Assembly (NCBI GenBank): GCA_034522155.1
Contig: JAXHLP010000012.1
Span: forward strand, 1-64,000
Source of the DNA: Salinilacustrithrix sp034522155
GTDB lineage: Bacteria > Actinomycetota > Acidimicrobiia > Acidimicrobiales > Salinilacustritrichaceae
DNA: 64,000 bases
Reading direction: 5' to 3'
In this document: in pieces, positions 38,596 to 47,700 of the stretch
How positions within the stretch are numbered: the stretch's first letter is position 1
Layout of the letters: each line of letters begins with the position of its first letter
The notes under the pieces: model-generated
What the model saw: only the letters and a program-made list of their open reading frames with translations
Told to the model about the DNA's origin: nothing
The model's database searches: none
Made by a program: the position numbers and the translations under genes

Positions 38596-39337
38596 GTCCT
38601 CGGCGGGCGCCGATGCCGACTGGAAGTACCACACCGACCAGGTCGGACGGCCGCCGACCCGGGGCGAGCTGGCGTTCTATCGGGTGTTCCGCAACCTCCT
38701 CGTGTGGTTCTGCCAGCTGTTCTGGCGGCTCGAGGTCACGGGTCGGGAACACGTGCCCGCCGGACCGTTCGTGCTGTGCGGCGTCCACCGCTCCAACGTC
38801 GACTCTCCCGTGGTGGCCGCCGTCACCAAGCGGCGCATGCGATTCATGGGTAAGCACACGATGTGGAAGTACCGCCTCCCCGGCCGGTTCTTCACCGCGA
38901 TGGGGGGCTTCGGGGTCAACCGCGAGACCGCCGACCGCGAGGCTCTCAAGACCTGCATCGCCGTGCTCGAGGGCGGCGAGCCACTGGTGATGTTCCCCGA
39001 GGGGACGCGTCGGTCCGGTCCGGTGGTCGAAGACCTCTACGAGGGCCCGGCATTCGTCGCCGCCCGCGCGCGTGTACCGATCCTGCCTGTGGGCATCGGT
39101 GGCAGCGAGGACGCCATGCCGCGAGGTGCGAAGTACCTGCGGCCGGTGAAGATCTCGCTGGTGGTGGGCCCGCCGATCCCGGCACCCGCCGGCCCCGAGG
39201 GCAAGCGCCCGGCCCGGCGCCAGATCCACGAGACCACCGAGCAGCTGCGGGTCACCCTCCAGGAGCTCTTCGACGACGCCCAGAAGCGGATCGGCAAGCC
39301 GAACCGCTACCAGCCAGGATCCCTCGCGGAGCGTTAG
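38588..39337 (+). CDS. plsC: 1-acyl-sn-glycerol-3-phosphate acyltransferase (PlsC family)
   Basis: A 249-aa membrane-associated acyltransferase of phospholipid synthesis. The HX4D catalytic motif is HRSNVD and the FPEGTRR motif is in LVMFPEGTRRSGPV. A hydrophobic segment (FRNLLVWFCQLFWRLEV) near residue 35 probably anchors it. ATG 38588 is preferred to an in-frame GTG three codons upstream. In several actinobacteria plsC lies between cmk and der, as here. It converges with the next gene, overlapping by 4 nt. Confidence 0.9.
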   Translation: MPESSAGADADWKYHTDQVGRPPTRGELAFYRVFRNLLVWFCQLFWRLEVTGREHVPAGPFVLCGVHRSNVDSPVVAAVTKRRMRFMGKHTMWKYRLPGRFFTAMGGFGVNRETADREALKTCIAVLEGGEPLVMFPEGTRRSGPVVEDLYEGPAFVAARARVPILPVGIGGSEDAMPRGAKYLRPVKISLVVGPPIPAPAGPEGKRPARRQIHETTEQLRVTLQELFDDAQKRIGKPNRYQPGSLAER

Positions 39338-39888
39338 AGCTTCGTGGCGCCGACCGTGCCGAACACCTGGCGGACGCGGTCCTCGAAGTGCTCGAGGGGG
39401 AGCGTGTCGTAGTACGGGTCGAAGCTGTTCTGGTCGTAGTCGTCGGCGAAGGTGGCCGTCAGCTCGAACCACGGCTCGCCCCGGTACTGCTCGCGTGCCT
39501 CCGGGTCGGCGCCGAAGTACTCGTAGTAGTGCTTGCCCTGGAAGTCCTGGTGGGTGCGGATCATGTGGTACACGTCCGAGCGCACATAGGGCTTGAGCAT
39601 CTCGGCGGCGATCTGGGCGTGGTTGTGCACGCTGACGAACTTGCCGACGTCGTGGCACAGGCTGGCCACCACGATCTCGTCGTCCTCGCCGGCGCGCTCG
39701 GCCCGGGTGGCCGTCTGCAGGCAGTGGGTGAGCTGGTCGGTGGCGAACCCATCGGTGATGTCGGCGAGGCCGCGCAGCATCGCCAGCACGGTTTCGGCGA
39801 CCCGGGGCTGGTTGGCCGCGGTCTCGGCCCCGATCTGGGCCCACTCCTCGGGGGTCGAGTGATCCATCGCGGTGAAGGTTGCAGCCAT
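39334..39888 (-). CDS. HD-domain protein, PhnZ/TmpB-like
   Basis: A 184-aa protein. The core QLTHCLQTATRAERAGEDDE and ASLCHDVGKFVSVHNHAQIA resembles the HD fold of PhnZ- and TmpB-like mixed-valence diiron oxygenases (pattern LxHxLQxATxAE ... LHDIG) more than classical nucleotide phosphohydrolases. Such enzymes cleave C-P or C-C bonds, but the substrate here is unknown and no phosphonate genes are near. The start is supported by TAGGAT 6 nt upstream. Confidence 0.75.
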   Translation of the reverse strand: MAATFTAMDHSTPEEWAQIGAETAANQPRVAETVLAMLRGLADITDGFATDQLTHCLQTATRAERAGEDDEIVVASLCHDVGKFVSVHNHAQIAAEMLKPYVRSDVYHMIRTHQDFQGKHYYEYFGADPEAREQYRGEPWFELTATFADDYDQNSFDPYYDTLPLEHFEDRVRQVFGTVGATKL

Positions 39889-39894
39889 ACCACG

Positions 39895-39900
39895 ATCCTA
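39895..39900 (-). promoter_or_regulatory. -10 TAGGAT, leaderless promoter of PhnZ-like gene
   Basis: On the minus strand TAGGAT ends 6 nt before the ATG at 39888. Confidence 0.5.
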
Positions 39901-39956
39901 CCGGCGCCCTCCCCCGGGAGTCAGGGGCCGCGAGTCCCCCGGCTGCGCCGGGTGGG

Positions 39957-40988
39957 TCAGGAGAGAGCGGCGAGGGCGTCGCTGGCCAACACGCTGCGGT
40001 CGGCCACGGCGGGTCGATCGGAGAGGGTGCCACCCATCGACAAGGTGGCGGCCACGTCGAGCGCGACCACCAGGTCGCGCAGGTTGCGTGGGGGCGGGAA
40101 GTACTCGTCCTCTTCGGTGATGGAGATCTCTTCGGTGCCCTGCGCGGGTGCGAGCCGTTCGATCACCTCGCCCACCAGCTCCTCGGGGGCGCTCGCCCCA
40201 GCGGTCACGCCGACGACGCCGGACAGGTCGTCGGCCAGCTCGTCGGCGCAGTTGACCCGCAGGACCCGCTCGCACCCCATGTCGGTGGCGAGCGAGGCGA
40301 GCGCCCGGGTGTTCGACGAGTTGGCCGAGCCGATCACGACGATGGCGTCACAGCGCGTGGCCAGCGCGCTGAGAGCCCCCTGACGGTTGGTGGTGGCGAA
40401 GCAGAGGTCGCTCCGGCCGGGCGTCCACAGCTCGGGATACCGCTCGCGGGTCCGGTCGAGGACACCCTCCCAGTCGCGGTGGGACAGGGTCGTCTGGGCC
40501 AGCAGCGCCACGGGTTGCTCGAACTCGGGGAGGTCGTCGACCTCGTCGGTGGATTCGACACGGTGGATGGAATCGGGCGCCACGGCCATGGTGCCGACGG
40601 CCTCTTCGTGGCCCTCGTGGCCGACGTAGACGATCTGGTAGCCCTTGCCCGCCCGGGTGCGGACCTCGTGGTGGACCTTGGTGACCAGCGGGCAGACGGC
40701 GTCGACCACGTAGCCACCGCTGTCCTTGGCCGCCTGCACCACCTCGGGCGCGGAACCGTGGGCCGACAGCATGATCGGCCGGCCGGGCGGCACCTCGTCG
40801 ATGTCGTCGACGAAGACCACGCCGAGCTCGCGGAAGCGGTCGACCACGAGCTGGTTGTGGACGATCTCGTGGTAGCAGTACACGGGCGGCTCGAAGGCAC
40901 GGACCATCCAGGCCAGGGCCTTGATCGCCATCTCGACCCCGGCGCAGAAGCCCCGGGGAGCGGCGAGGAGCACGCGTTCGACGGCCAT
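39957..40988 (-). CDS. ispH: 4-hydroxy-3-methylbut-2-enyl diphosphate reductase
   Basis: A 343-aa iron-sulfur enzyme, last step of the MEP isoprenoid pathway, making IPP and DMAPP. The cluster cysteines lie in APRGFCAGVEMAIKAL, VDAVCPLVTKVHHEV and RVNCADEL; AHGSAPEV is another family motif. About 25 extra C-terminal residues follow the usual end. The start at 40988 (AVERVLLAAPRGFCAGV) fits the family and TACCCT 7 nt upstream. Confidence 0.95.
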   Translation of the reverse strand: MAVERVLLAAPRGFCAGVEMAIKALAWMVRAFEPPVYCYHEIVHNQLVVDRFRELGVVFVDDIDEVPPGRPIMLSAHGSAPEVVQAAKDSGGYVVDAVCPLVTKVHHEVRTRAGKGYQIVYVGHEGHEEAVGTMAVAPDSIHRVESTDEVDDLPEFEQPVALLAQTTLSHRDWEGVLDRTRERYPELWTPGRSDLCFATTNRQGALSALATRCDAIVVIGSANSSNTRALASLATDMGCERVLRVNCADELADDLSGVVGVTAGASAPEELVGEVIERLAPAQGTEEISITEEDEYFPPPRNLRDLVVALDVAATLSMGGTLSDRPAVADRSVLASDALAALS

Positions 40989-40995
40989 GGGCGTC

Positions 40996-41001
40996 AGGGT
41001 A
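40996..41001 (-). promoter_or_regulatory. -10 TACCCT, leaderless promoter of ispH
   Basis: On the minus strand TACCCT ends 7 nt before the ATG at 40988, between the end of the acetyltransferase gene and ispH. Confidence 0.55.
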
Positions 41002-41007
41002 ACGACG

Positions 41008-42186
41008 TCAGAAGAAGAACGGCATGGAGGGGCGGGCGGTGCAGGCAGCACCGAGGAGGTCGAGGTCGGCGTCGGTCGCGCCCGGGAGCCGACCGGCCCG
41101 GTGGCGGAGGTTGACATCAGCGCCGGCGTAGATCGCGGCCAGGTCCTGGACGGCGATGCGCACCCGCGCGTCGCCGCCGGGGGAAACCGACGCCTTCCCG
41201 CCGGCGAGCTCCACGACCACGGGGCCGGTGTTGGCCGCGATCACCGGGTCGACCACGTCGAGATGCACTTCGCCCGCCACCGAGGTCGGCCAGCGCCGCT
41301 GCTCGACCGCGCCCGCCACGTCGACGAGCCGAAACATCCAGGGCCAGTCGTTGGTGGCCGGTGCCCGCTGGACCTGGGGCAGGTGGACGGCCAGCAGCTC
41401 GTCGGGCAGCGTGGTCTCGACGCGACCCGCGGTGGTGCCGTTGCGGGCCAGGAACCCGAGCGCCGCAGCGACGGCGTCGTGGTCCACGCCGGCGAGCAGG
41501 TCGAGCCCGAGCTCGTACAGCCGGTCCTCGGACGGGTCGTAGCGATACACCAGTGCGGCTGCGGGCGCACCATCGCGGAGACCGACGTAGGCATAGCGGT
41601 TCTTCGAGCCGTCCTGGCTGGCCTGGTGCCAGAACCGGCCCCACCAGACGTCGTCGGCGCGGAACCAGCCGTCCATCGTCGACGACATCGCCTCGTGCAC
41701 GGGCCGGACCCGTTCGTCGCCGAACTCGACGCGCTCCCACGCCACCCCGCCGTCGGCGGGACGGGGGTCGATGGCCTCGAGCGGGATGCGGCGCCACTGG
41801 TACCAGCCGGCGACCTCGAAGCCGACGCTGCGGTAGAGGCTCGCCGTGGTCGGGTACAGCGCCGAGACGATCTCGTCGCGCCGGCGCATCCGGTCGAAGC
41901 TCTCTGCCAGCAGCGCCCTGGCAACGCCGCGCCCCCGGTCCTCGGGGCGTACGACCACACCCGAGATCCCGCCGCAGGGCACCGTGCCGCCGGCCCAGGT
42001 CATCTGGAAACCGAGCGTCACGACGATGCCGGCCAGCCGGTCGCCGTCGTAGGCGCAGACCATCCGATCGGGGTCGGGGGTGGGCACGTCGGGGTCGTAG
42101 GCCGTCCGGCCGCCGAATGCCTGACGCGCCAGGTCGTGCCTGGTCTCCTGGTCCTCGTCGCGGATCGACTCGATCGACAGTTCCAC
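41008..42186 (-). CDS. Eis-like GNAT N-acetyltransferase
   Basis: A 392-aa protein with the three-part Eis layout: an N-terminal GNAT domain (GGISGVVVRPEDRGRGVARA is the acetyl-CoA loop), a second GNAT-like domain and a C-terminal SCP2-like domain. It ends in aromatic residues (PSMPFFF), and in Eis the C-terminal carboxylate takes part in catalysis. Eis acetylates amines, including aminoglycosides in M. tuberculosis; the natural substrate here is unknown. The GTG at 42186 is chosen for domain length and TACCCT 8 nt upstream. Confidence 0.88.
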   Translation of the reverse strand: MELSIESIRDEDQETRHDLARQAFGGRTAYDPDVPTPDPDRMVCAYDGDRLAGIVVTLGFQMTWAGGTVPCGGISGVVVRPEDRGRGVARALLAESFDRMRRRDEIVSALYPTTASLYRSVGFEVAGWYQWRRIPLEAIDPRPADGGVAWERVEFGDERVRPVHEAMSSTMDGWFRADDVWWGRFWHQASQDGSKNRYAYVGLRDGAPAAALVYRYDPSEDRLYELGLDLLAGVDHDAVAAALGFLARNGTTAGRVETTLPDELLAVHLPQVQRAPATNDWPWMFRLVDVAGAVEQRRWPTSVAGEVHLDVVDPVIAANTGPVVVELAGGKASVSPGGDARVRIAVQDLAAIYAGADVNLRHRAGRLPGATDADLDLLGAACTARPSMPFFF

Positions 42187-42194
42187 AGGGCAGC

Positions 42195-42200
42195 AGGGTA
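42195..42200 (-). promoter_or_regulatory. -10 TACCCT, leaderless promoter of Eis-like gene
   Basis: On the minus strand TACCCT ends 8 nt before the GTG at 42186; the neighbouring promoter at 42224 points the other way. Confidence 0.55.
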
Positions 42201-42223
42201 CGACGAGGTGACCCGGCCGCCGG

Positions 42224-42229
42224 TAGCCT
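42224..42229 (+). promoter_or_regulatory. -10 TAGCCT, leaderless promoter of DUF512 gene
   Basis: TAGCCT ends 8 nt before the GTG at 42238. Confidence 0.55.
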
Positions 42230-42237
42230 TTCCGCCT

Positions 42238-43629
42238 GTGCACCTGCCTCGCGTGACCGCTGTCGCGCCCGGGTCACCTGCGGAGGCGGCTGGCCTCGTC
42301 CCCGGAGACGAGATCGTGTCCCTCGACGGGGTGATGCCGCGCGACGTCATCGAGTGGCGCCTCCTGGTCGACGAACCCGAGGTGGCTCTCGACATCCGAC
42401 GCGGCGCGCTCGAGCTCCAGGTCACCGTCGACAAGCCCGCCGGCGCGGTGCTCGGTGCCGACGTCGATGCCGCGATCTTCGACGAGGTGCAGACCTGTGA
42501 CAACCACTGCGAGTTCTGCTTCATCTACCAGCTGCCGCCCGGCATGCGCCGCAGCCTCTACCTCAAGGACGACGACTACCGGCTGAGCTTCCTCTACGGG
42601 AACTTCACCACTCTCACCCGGTTCACCGAGAGCGACCTCGAACGGGTCGTCACCGAAGGGCTCAGCCCGCTCTACGTCAGCATCCACGCCACCGACCCCG
42701 ACGTGCGGGCCGACATGCTCCGCAACCGGCGCGGCGCCACCAGCCTGCGGTGGCTGCGGGCGCTGCTCGACCACGGCGTCAACGTGCACGGCCAGATCGT
42801 GGTGTGCCCCGGCATCAACGACGGCGCCGTGCTCGACGACACCCTGGCCGGGATCCTCGACGAGTATCCCGAGCTCGTCACCGTCGCCGTGGTGCCGCTC
42901 GGGATCAGCGACCACTCGAACGAGCCGCGGATGCGCTTCCACACCCGCGCCGAGGCCACCGGGGTCGTCGACTGCGTGGAGAACTGGCAGGACGTGTTCG
43001 CCGCCACGCTCGGCCGCCGACTCGTGCATCCCGCCGACGAGTACTACCTGCTCGCCGAGCGACCCTTCCCGGCCGCCGAGGCCTACGGCGACTTCGCCAT
43101 GCACGAGGATGGCATCGGCATGGCCCGGACCTTCGAGGCCGAGTTCACCGGTCGGGTCGATGCGCCCACCGGTCCACAGGCCGGATTCTTCTCCTGGGTC
43201 GACGGGGCACCGGCCGAGGGCTACCGAGCCGTGCGCCACCGTGACGGCGTCCGGGGCGACCGGGCCGACAGCATCCAGCTGCGACCCCGGCGTGACGCAC
43301 CGGTGGGCATCCTCACCGCGCCCTACGGTGCCCGGGTGCTGGGCCCGCTCATCGAGGGCGGTGGGCGTGCCGACGCGCGGCTGTGCGTGGTCGAGAACCG
43401 GTTCTTCGGCGGCAACATCGCCGTGACCGGCCTCATGGTCGGCGAGGACGTCGCCCGCGTGCTCGAGCGTGAGCCCGAGGGCCATCGCTACCTGCTGCCC
43501 GACGTGTGCCTGTCCGAGGACACGTTCCTCGACGGGACCACGATCGATGACCTGCCCCGGCCGGTCGAGGTCGTCGCCACCGACGGGCTGGCGCTCCGCG
43601 ACGCGCTCGGGATCGGCGCGATCCGATGA
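42238..43629 (+). CDS. DUF512 / radical-SAM-like protein with N-terminal PDZ-like domain
   Basis: A 463-aa protein. Residues 1-75 form a PDZ-like module (VAPGSPAEAAGLVPGDEIVS). The cysteine motif CDNHCEFC (C-X3-C-X2-C) near residue 87 suits a radical-SAM iron-sulfur cluster, followed by FIYQLPPGMRRSLYLKDDDY. The C-terminal DUF512 region carries ILTAPYGARVLGPL and VENRFFGGNIAVTGLMVGED. The family is conserved next to der in many bacteria, but its reaction is unknown. The ATG of der overlaps its stop. Confidence 0.9.
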   Translation: MHLPRVTAVAPGSPAEAAGLVPGDEIVSLDGVMPRDVIEWRLLVDEPEVALDIRRGALELQVTVDKPAGAVLGADVDAAIFDEVQTCDNHCEFCFIYQLPPGMRRSLYLKDDDYRLSFLYGNFTTLTRFTESDLERVVTEGLSPLYVSIHATDPDVRADMLRNRRGATSLRWLRALLDHGVNVHGQIVVCPGINDGAVLDDTLAGILDEYPELVTVAVVPLGISDHSNEPRMRFHTRAEATGVVDCVENWQDVFAATLGRRLVHPADEYYLLAERPFPAAEAYGDFAMHEDGIGMARTFEAEFTGRVDAPTGPQAGFFSWVDGAPAEGYRAVRHRDGVRGDRADSIQLRPRRDAPVGILTAPYGARVLGPLIEGGGRADARLCVVENRFFGGNIAVTGLMVGEDVARVLEREPEGHRYLLPDVCLSEDTFLDGTTIDDLPRPVEVVATDGLALRDALGIGAIR

Positions 43630-44933
43630 CCACCGTCGCCATCGTCGGCCGTCCCAACGTCGGCAAGTCCACGCTCGTCAACCGGCTGGCCGGCGCACGG
43701 AAGGCCATCGTCGAGCAGCGTCCCGGCGTCACGCGCGACCGCAAGATCGTGCCGGTCGAGTGGCTGGGCCGGCACTTCGAGGTGATCGACACCGGTGGGT
43801 GGATGCCGGGCGGCACCGAGCTCGACGAGAAGGTGTCCCGCCAGGCGGAGAAGGCCATGGACCAGGCCGACATCGTCCTGGTCGTCGTCGACGGCACGGT
43901 CGGCATCACCGAGGAGGACGCTGGCGCCGCCGACATCCTGCGCCGCAAGGACAAGCCCGTCCTGCTGGTCGTCAACAAGATCGACGACGCGGCCAAGCAG
44001 CACCTGATCTGGGAATTCATGGAGCTCGGACTCGGCGAGCCCCGGGGCCTCTCGGCGTTGCACGGCGACGGGTCGGCCGACCTCCTCGACGAGCTGCTGG
44101 CGATGCTCCCCGCCGACGATGCCGCGGCCGACGACGCTGACACCGTCGCCGGGGACGATGGCCACGGCGACATCGCCGTGGCCATCGTCGGCCGGCCCAA
44201 CGTCGGCAAGTCGACCCTGTTCAACCAGCTCGCGGGGGAGGAGCAGTCGATCGTCCACGACATGCCGGGCACCACGCGGGACACCATCGACACGCTGGTG
44301 GAGACCGACGAGGGGCCGATCCGTTTCGTCGACACCGCCGGGATGCGACGCCGGGCCAAGGTCGATGATGGCACCGAGTACTACTCGGTCGTCCGGGCGC
44401 TGCAGGCTGTCGACGCGGCCGACATCGCCATCCTCGTGATCGACGCCACCGAGGGGGTCACCGCCCAGGACCAACGGCTGGCCGAGCGGGTCGATCTGTC
44501 CGGCTGCCCCCTCATCGTGGTCCTCAACAAGTGGGACGTCGCCGACGAGGAGCAGCGCGACGACACCATCTACGAGGTCGGATGGCGTCTGCGCTTCATC
44601 GGCGAGGCCCCGGTGCTCCAGGTGTCGGCACTGACCGGCCGGGGCATCCACCGGCTGTACCCGGCGCTCGCCAGCGCCATCGACGCCTACGAGACCCGTA
44701 TCCCGACCAAGAAGGTCAACGACGTGATCCGCGCCGCCCAGCAGGCCCAGCCCGCTCCGCACGGCGCCCGCGTGCTCTACGCCCTGCAGGGCGCGGCCAA
44801 CCCACCCACGTTCACGCTGTTCGCCAACCGTGAACTGCCCAAGACCTACGTCCGGTACCTCGAGCGGTCGCTGCGCGAGGCCTTCGACCTCGGGGCGACA
44901 CCCATCAAGCTCCGGGTGCGCCGACGGAGTTGA
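43626..44933 (+). CDS. der: ribosome assembly GTPase Der (EngA)
   Basis: A 435-aa tandem GTPase needed for 50S subunit assembly. The first G domain has GRPNVGKSTLVNRLAG (from residue 7), DTGGW and NKID; the second has GRPNVGKSTLFNQLAG, DTAGMRRRAKV and NKWD. The C-terminal KH-like domain (PPTFTLFANRELPKTYVRYL) binds RNA. Domain order and length are standard. Confidence 0.96.
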   Translation: MTTVAIVGRPNVGKSTLVNRLAGARKAIVEQRPGVTRDRKIVPVEWLGRHFEVIDTGGWMPGGTELDEKVSRQAEKAMDQADIVLVVVDGTVGITEEDAGAADILRRKDKPVLLVVNKIDDAAKQHLIWEFMELGLGEPRGLSALHGDGSADLLDELLAMLPADDAAADDADTVAGDDGHGDIAVAIVGRPNVGKSTLFNQLAGEEQSIVHDMPGTTRDTIDTLVETDEGPIRFVDTAGMRRRAKVDDGTEYYSVVRALQAVDAADIAILVIDATEGVTAQDQRLAERVDLSGCPLIVVLNKWDVADEEQRDDTIYEVGWRLRFIGEAPVLQVSALTGRGIHRLYPALASAIDAYETRIPTKKVNDVIRAAQQAQPAPHGARVLYALQGAANPPTFTLFANRELPKTYVRYLERSLREAFDLGATPIKLRVRRRS

Positions 44934-45004
44934 ACTTTCACGTGATGCAGTGAAAACTCATCCCGTTGACATCACGCGTCAACGAGACCGGCGACCTCGA
45001 GCGT

Positions 45005-45010
45005 TACGCT
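45005..45010 (+). promoter_or_regulatory. -10 TACGCT, leaderless promoter of phosphatase gene
   Basis: TACGCT ends 9 nt before the ATG at 45020. Confidence 0.45.
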
Positions 45011-45019
45011 GTGGCCACC

Positions 45020-46099
45020 ATGGAGCAACCGATCCTCGCGCTCGTCGCGATCGCCTGTGTGGCGGCGGCCGTGGTGTGGGGCCGGTCCTCGTTGCGCCAC
45101 CAGATCAGCTGGCAGCGCATCGAGGGCGAGTACGGGCCCGCATCCGACCAGTCGGTCCTCGCGCGCGCCGCGTTCCGCAAGGAGATCCACGCCGCGGTGC
45201 TCTACGGCGTGCTCGCCGTGGCCTGCGGGACCGTCGCACTGGTGGGCACGCCCGAGTCCGAGGCGCTGTTCGGCTTCATCCTCATTCCGGTCATCGTGTC
45301 GATCGTCTACTCCCGGGACTTCCGGCGGGTGGCCCGCATCGCCGAGGACCGCACCCAGATCGAACGCAAGGCCCAGGAGGTCCTGTCCCAGGACGAGCTG
45401 GCCCCGAAGAAGTGGGCCGCCCGCCTGGCGCCCGACGAGCTGCCCGACTTCCCCGGCTTCGAGCTCGGCCGGGTCTACGAGGCCGGCACCGGCATGATGG
45501 CCGGCGACTTCTACGACGTGTTCCGCGTGTCGCCCAATCGCATCGCCGCGGTGATCGGCGACGTCACCGGGCACGGCATCGAACCGTCGATCACGGCATT
45601 CCAGGCCAAGTACCTGCTCAGGGTGTTCCTCCGCCAGTACCGCGACCCGGCCCAGGCCCTCGAGGAGCTCAACTCCCAGATGTCGGCGCTCGAGCGGGTC
45701 GAGGAGTTCATCTCGCTGTGCGTGGTCGTCTTCGACACCGAGTCGGGCACGCTTCGGGTCTGCTCTGCCGGCCACCCCGCCGGCTGGCTCTGGCACGCCA
45801 AGGAGGTCCGGCCGCTGCGGGCCACCGGTCCGCTGCTCATGCTCGACCCCGAGGCCAGCTACCACTCCCGCGAGATCGACCTCGACCCGGGCGACCTCGT
45901 CCTGCTCTACACCGATGGCCTGGCCGAGGCCCGCGCCGGCGACCAGTTCTTCGGCGAGGAGCGCATCGCCAACACCCTGCGCCGCGACCCCGGCGTTCCG
46001 CCCGACGTGCTGTGCAAGAGCCTGCTCGAGGCGGCCAAGGACTTCGCCACCGAGCCCGTCGACGACGACACCGCCATCCTCGCCATCCGCCGCTCTTGA
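45020..46099 (+). CDS. membrane-anchored PP2C (SpoIIE/RsbU-type) serine phosphatase
   Basis: A 359-aa protein. Two to three N-terminal membrane segments (ILALVAIACVAAAVVW; AVLYGVLAVACGTVALVG; LFGFILIPVIVSIVY) precede a short linker. The phosphatase domain from about residue 140 has GDFYDVFRVSPNRIAAVIGD, TGHGIEPS, SAGHPAGWLWHAKEVRPL and LYTDGLAEARAGDQFFGEER, with the metal-binding aspartates kept. Such enzymes dephosphorylate anti-anti-sigma factors in partner-switching stress pathways; no anti-sigma gene is adjacent. Confidence 0.9.
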   Translation: MEQPILALVAIACVAAAVVWGRSSLRHQISWQRIEGEYGPASDQSVLARAAFRKEIHAAVLYGVLAVACGTVALVGTPESEALFGFILIPVIVSIVYSRDFRRVARIAEDRTQIERKAQEVLSQDELAPKKWAARLAPDELPDFPGFELGRVYEAGTGMMAGDFYDVFRVSPNRIAAVIGDVTGHGIEPSITAFQAKYLLRVFLRQYRDPAQALEELNSQMSALERVEEFISLCVVVFDTESGTLRVCSAGHPAGWLWHAKEVRPLRATGPLLMLDPEASYHSREIDLDPGDLVLLYTDGLAEARAGDQFFGEERIANTLRRDPGVPPDVLCKSLLEAAKDFATEPVDDDTAILAIRRS

Positions 46100-46151
46100 G
46101 AGATCCGGTCGCTGTTGGGCGGGGATCCGGATCAGCGGGCATGATCGGGGC

Positions 46152-47690
46152 GTGAAGGACGGCGTCGATCCCGGCGAGGCGGCGGCCAAGGCGACCGAAC
46201 GCGCCCTGGCCGGCAACCTCGAACGCCACGCCGACAAGCTCGCGGGCCAGAACAAGCTGTTCGTGCGCGACCGTCTCGACCTCCTGCTCGACCCCGGATC
46301 CTTCGCTGAGGAGTCGCTGCTCGCCAACAACCAGGGCGAGGACCTCCCGGCCGACGGCGTGGTCACCGGGACGGGGACCATCGACGCTCGGCCGGTGTGC
46401 GTGGTGGCCAACGACCCGACCGTGAAGGCGGGCTCGTGGGGCGCCCGGACGGTCGAGAAGATGATCCGCATGGCCGAGTACGCGCTCGACCACGACCTGC
46501 CCATCTTCTGGCTGATCGACTCCGCCGGCGCCCGCATCACCGACCAGGTCCAGCTGTTCCCGGGTCGGCGGGGCGCCGGACGCATCTTCAACACCCAGAT
46601 CCGGCTCTCCGGTCGCGTGCCCCAGATCTGCTGCCTGTTCGGTCCGTCCGCCGCCGGCGGCGCGTACATCCCGAGCTTCTGCGACGTGGTCTTCATGGTC
46701 GAGGGCAACGCCTCGATGTACCTCGGCTCGCCACGAATGGCCGAAAAGGTGATCGGCGAGAAGACGACGCTCGAGGAGATGGGCGGCGCTCGCATGCACG
46801 CCACCGTGTCCGGGTGCGGCGACGCGCTCGCCGTCGACGACGAGGACGCCATCGACCAGGCCCGGGCCTGGTTCACCTACTTCCCCCAGCGTTGGACCGA
46901 GGACCCGCCCCGCTACGAGCCCGCGCCGCCCGCCCACCGGCTCGCCGACGACGTGGTCCCCGCCGAGGAGGCCGCGGCCTTCGACATGTACGCCTTCATC
47001 GAGGGCCTCGCCGACGAAGAGAGCTTCTTCGAGTACAAGCCGCTGTTCGCCCAGGAGCTGATCTGCGGGCTCGCCCGCCTCGACGGACGCCCCGTGGGCG
47101 TGGTGGCCAACAACCCGTCCCACCTCGGCGGCGTGCTGTTCGTCGACTCGGCCGACAAGGCCGCCCGGTTCGTGTGGTTGTGCGACGCCTTCAACATCCC
47201 GCTGCTGTTCGTGGCCGACGTGCCCGGCTTCATGATCGGCACCGACGTCGAGGCCAAGGGGATCATCCGGCACGGGGCGAAGATGGTCACGGCCGTGACC
47301 GAGGCCACCGTGCCGAAGATCTGCGTGGTCGCCCGCAAGGCCTACGGGGCCGGGCTCTATGCCATGTGCGGCCCGGCCTTCGACCCGTCGGCCACCATCG
47401 CCCTGCCCACGGCGAAGATCGCCGTCATGGGCCCGGACGCGGCAGTCAACGCCGTCTACGCGAACAGGATCGCCGACATCGACGACGAGGACGAGCGCGC
47501 CGCGTTCGTCGCCGAGCAGATCGAGCATTACGAGGAGGACATCGACATCCTCCGTCTCGCCTCCGAAGTGGTCGTCGACGCCATCGTCGCGCCTTCGCAG
47601 CTGCGCGCCGACCTCGTCCGCCGGTTCGCGCACGCATCGACCAGGCGTCGCGCCTTCTCCGAACGTCGCCACGGCGTTCCCCCGGTTTGA
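46152..47690 (+). CDS. acyl-CoA carboxylase, carboxyltransferase (beta) subunit
   Basis: A 512-aa biotin-dependent carboxyltransferase. The N- and C-terminal crotonase-like halves show FGPSAAGGAYIPSFCD (oxyanion hole, acyl-CoA site) and PLLFVADVPGFMIGTDVEAK then YGAGLYAMCGPAFDP (biotin site). Substrate may be methylcrotonyl-, propionyl- or acetyl-CoA. A HMG-CoA-lyase-like gene 10 nt downstream favours leucine degradation (methylcrotonyl-CoA) or a related branched-acyl route (inference). The biotin carboxylase partner is not in the window. The start is GTG at 46152. Confidence 0.9.
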   Translation: MKDGVDPGEAAAKATERALAGNLERHADKLAGQNKLFVRDRLDLLLDPGSFAEESLLANNQGEDLPADGVVTGTGTIDARPVCVVANDPTVKAGSWGARTVEKMIRMAEYALDHDLPIFWLIDSAGARITDQVQLFPGRRGAGRIFNTQIRLSGRVPQICCLFGPSAAGGAYIPSFCDVVFMVEGNASMYLGSPRMAEKVIGEKTTLEEMGGARMHATVSGCGDALAVDDEDAIDQARAWFTYFPQRWTEDPPRYEPAPPAHRLADDVVPAEEAAAFDMYAFIEGLADEESFFEYKPLFAQELICGLARLDGRPVGVVANNPSHLGGVLFVDSADKAARFVWLCDAFNIPLLFVADVPGFMIGTDVEAKGIIRHGAKMVTAVTEATVPKICVVARKAYGAGLYAMCGPAFDPSATIALPTAKIAVMGPDAAVNAVYANRIADIDDEDERAAFVAEQIEHYEEDIDILRLASEVVVDAIVAPSQLRADLVRRFAHASTRRRAFSERRHGVPPV

Positions 47691-47700
47691 GCGGGGCCCC

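Noticed and set aside
40921..42237. Long in-frame extension upstream of the DUF512 protein
   Set aside because: It runs opposite the Eis-like gene, has no homology, and a promoter-like TAGCCT plus GTG at 42238 give the expected start.
38588..44933. Short perfect stem CCCGGC/GCCGGG near 39933-39950 as a terminator
   Set aside because: No T tract in either direction and GC-rich stems of this size are frequent by chance in this genome.
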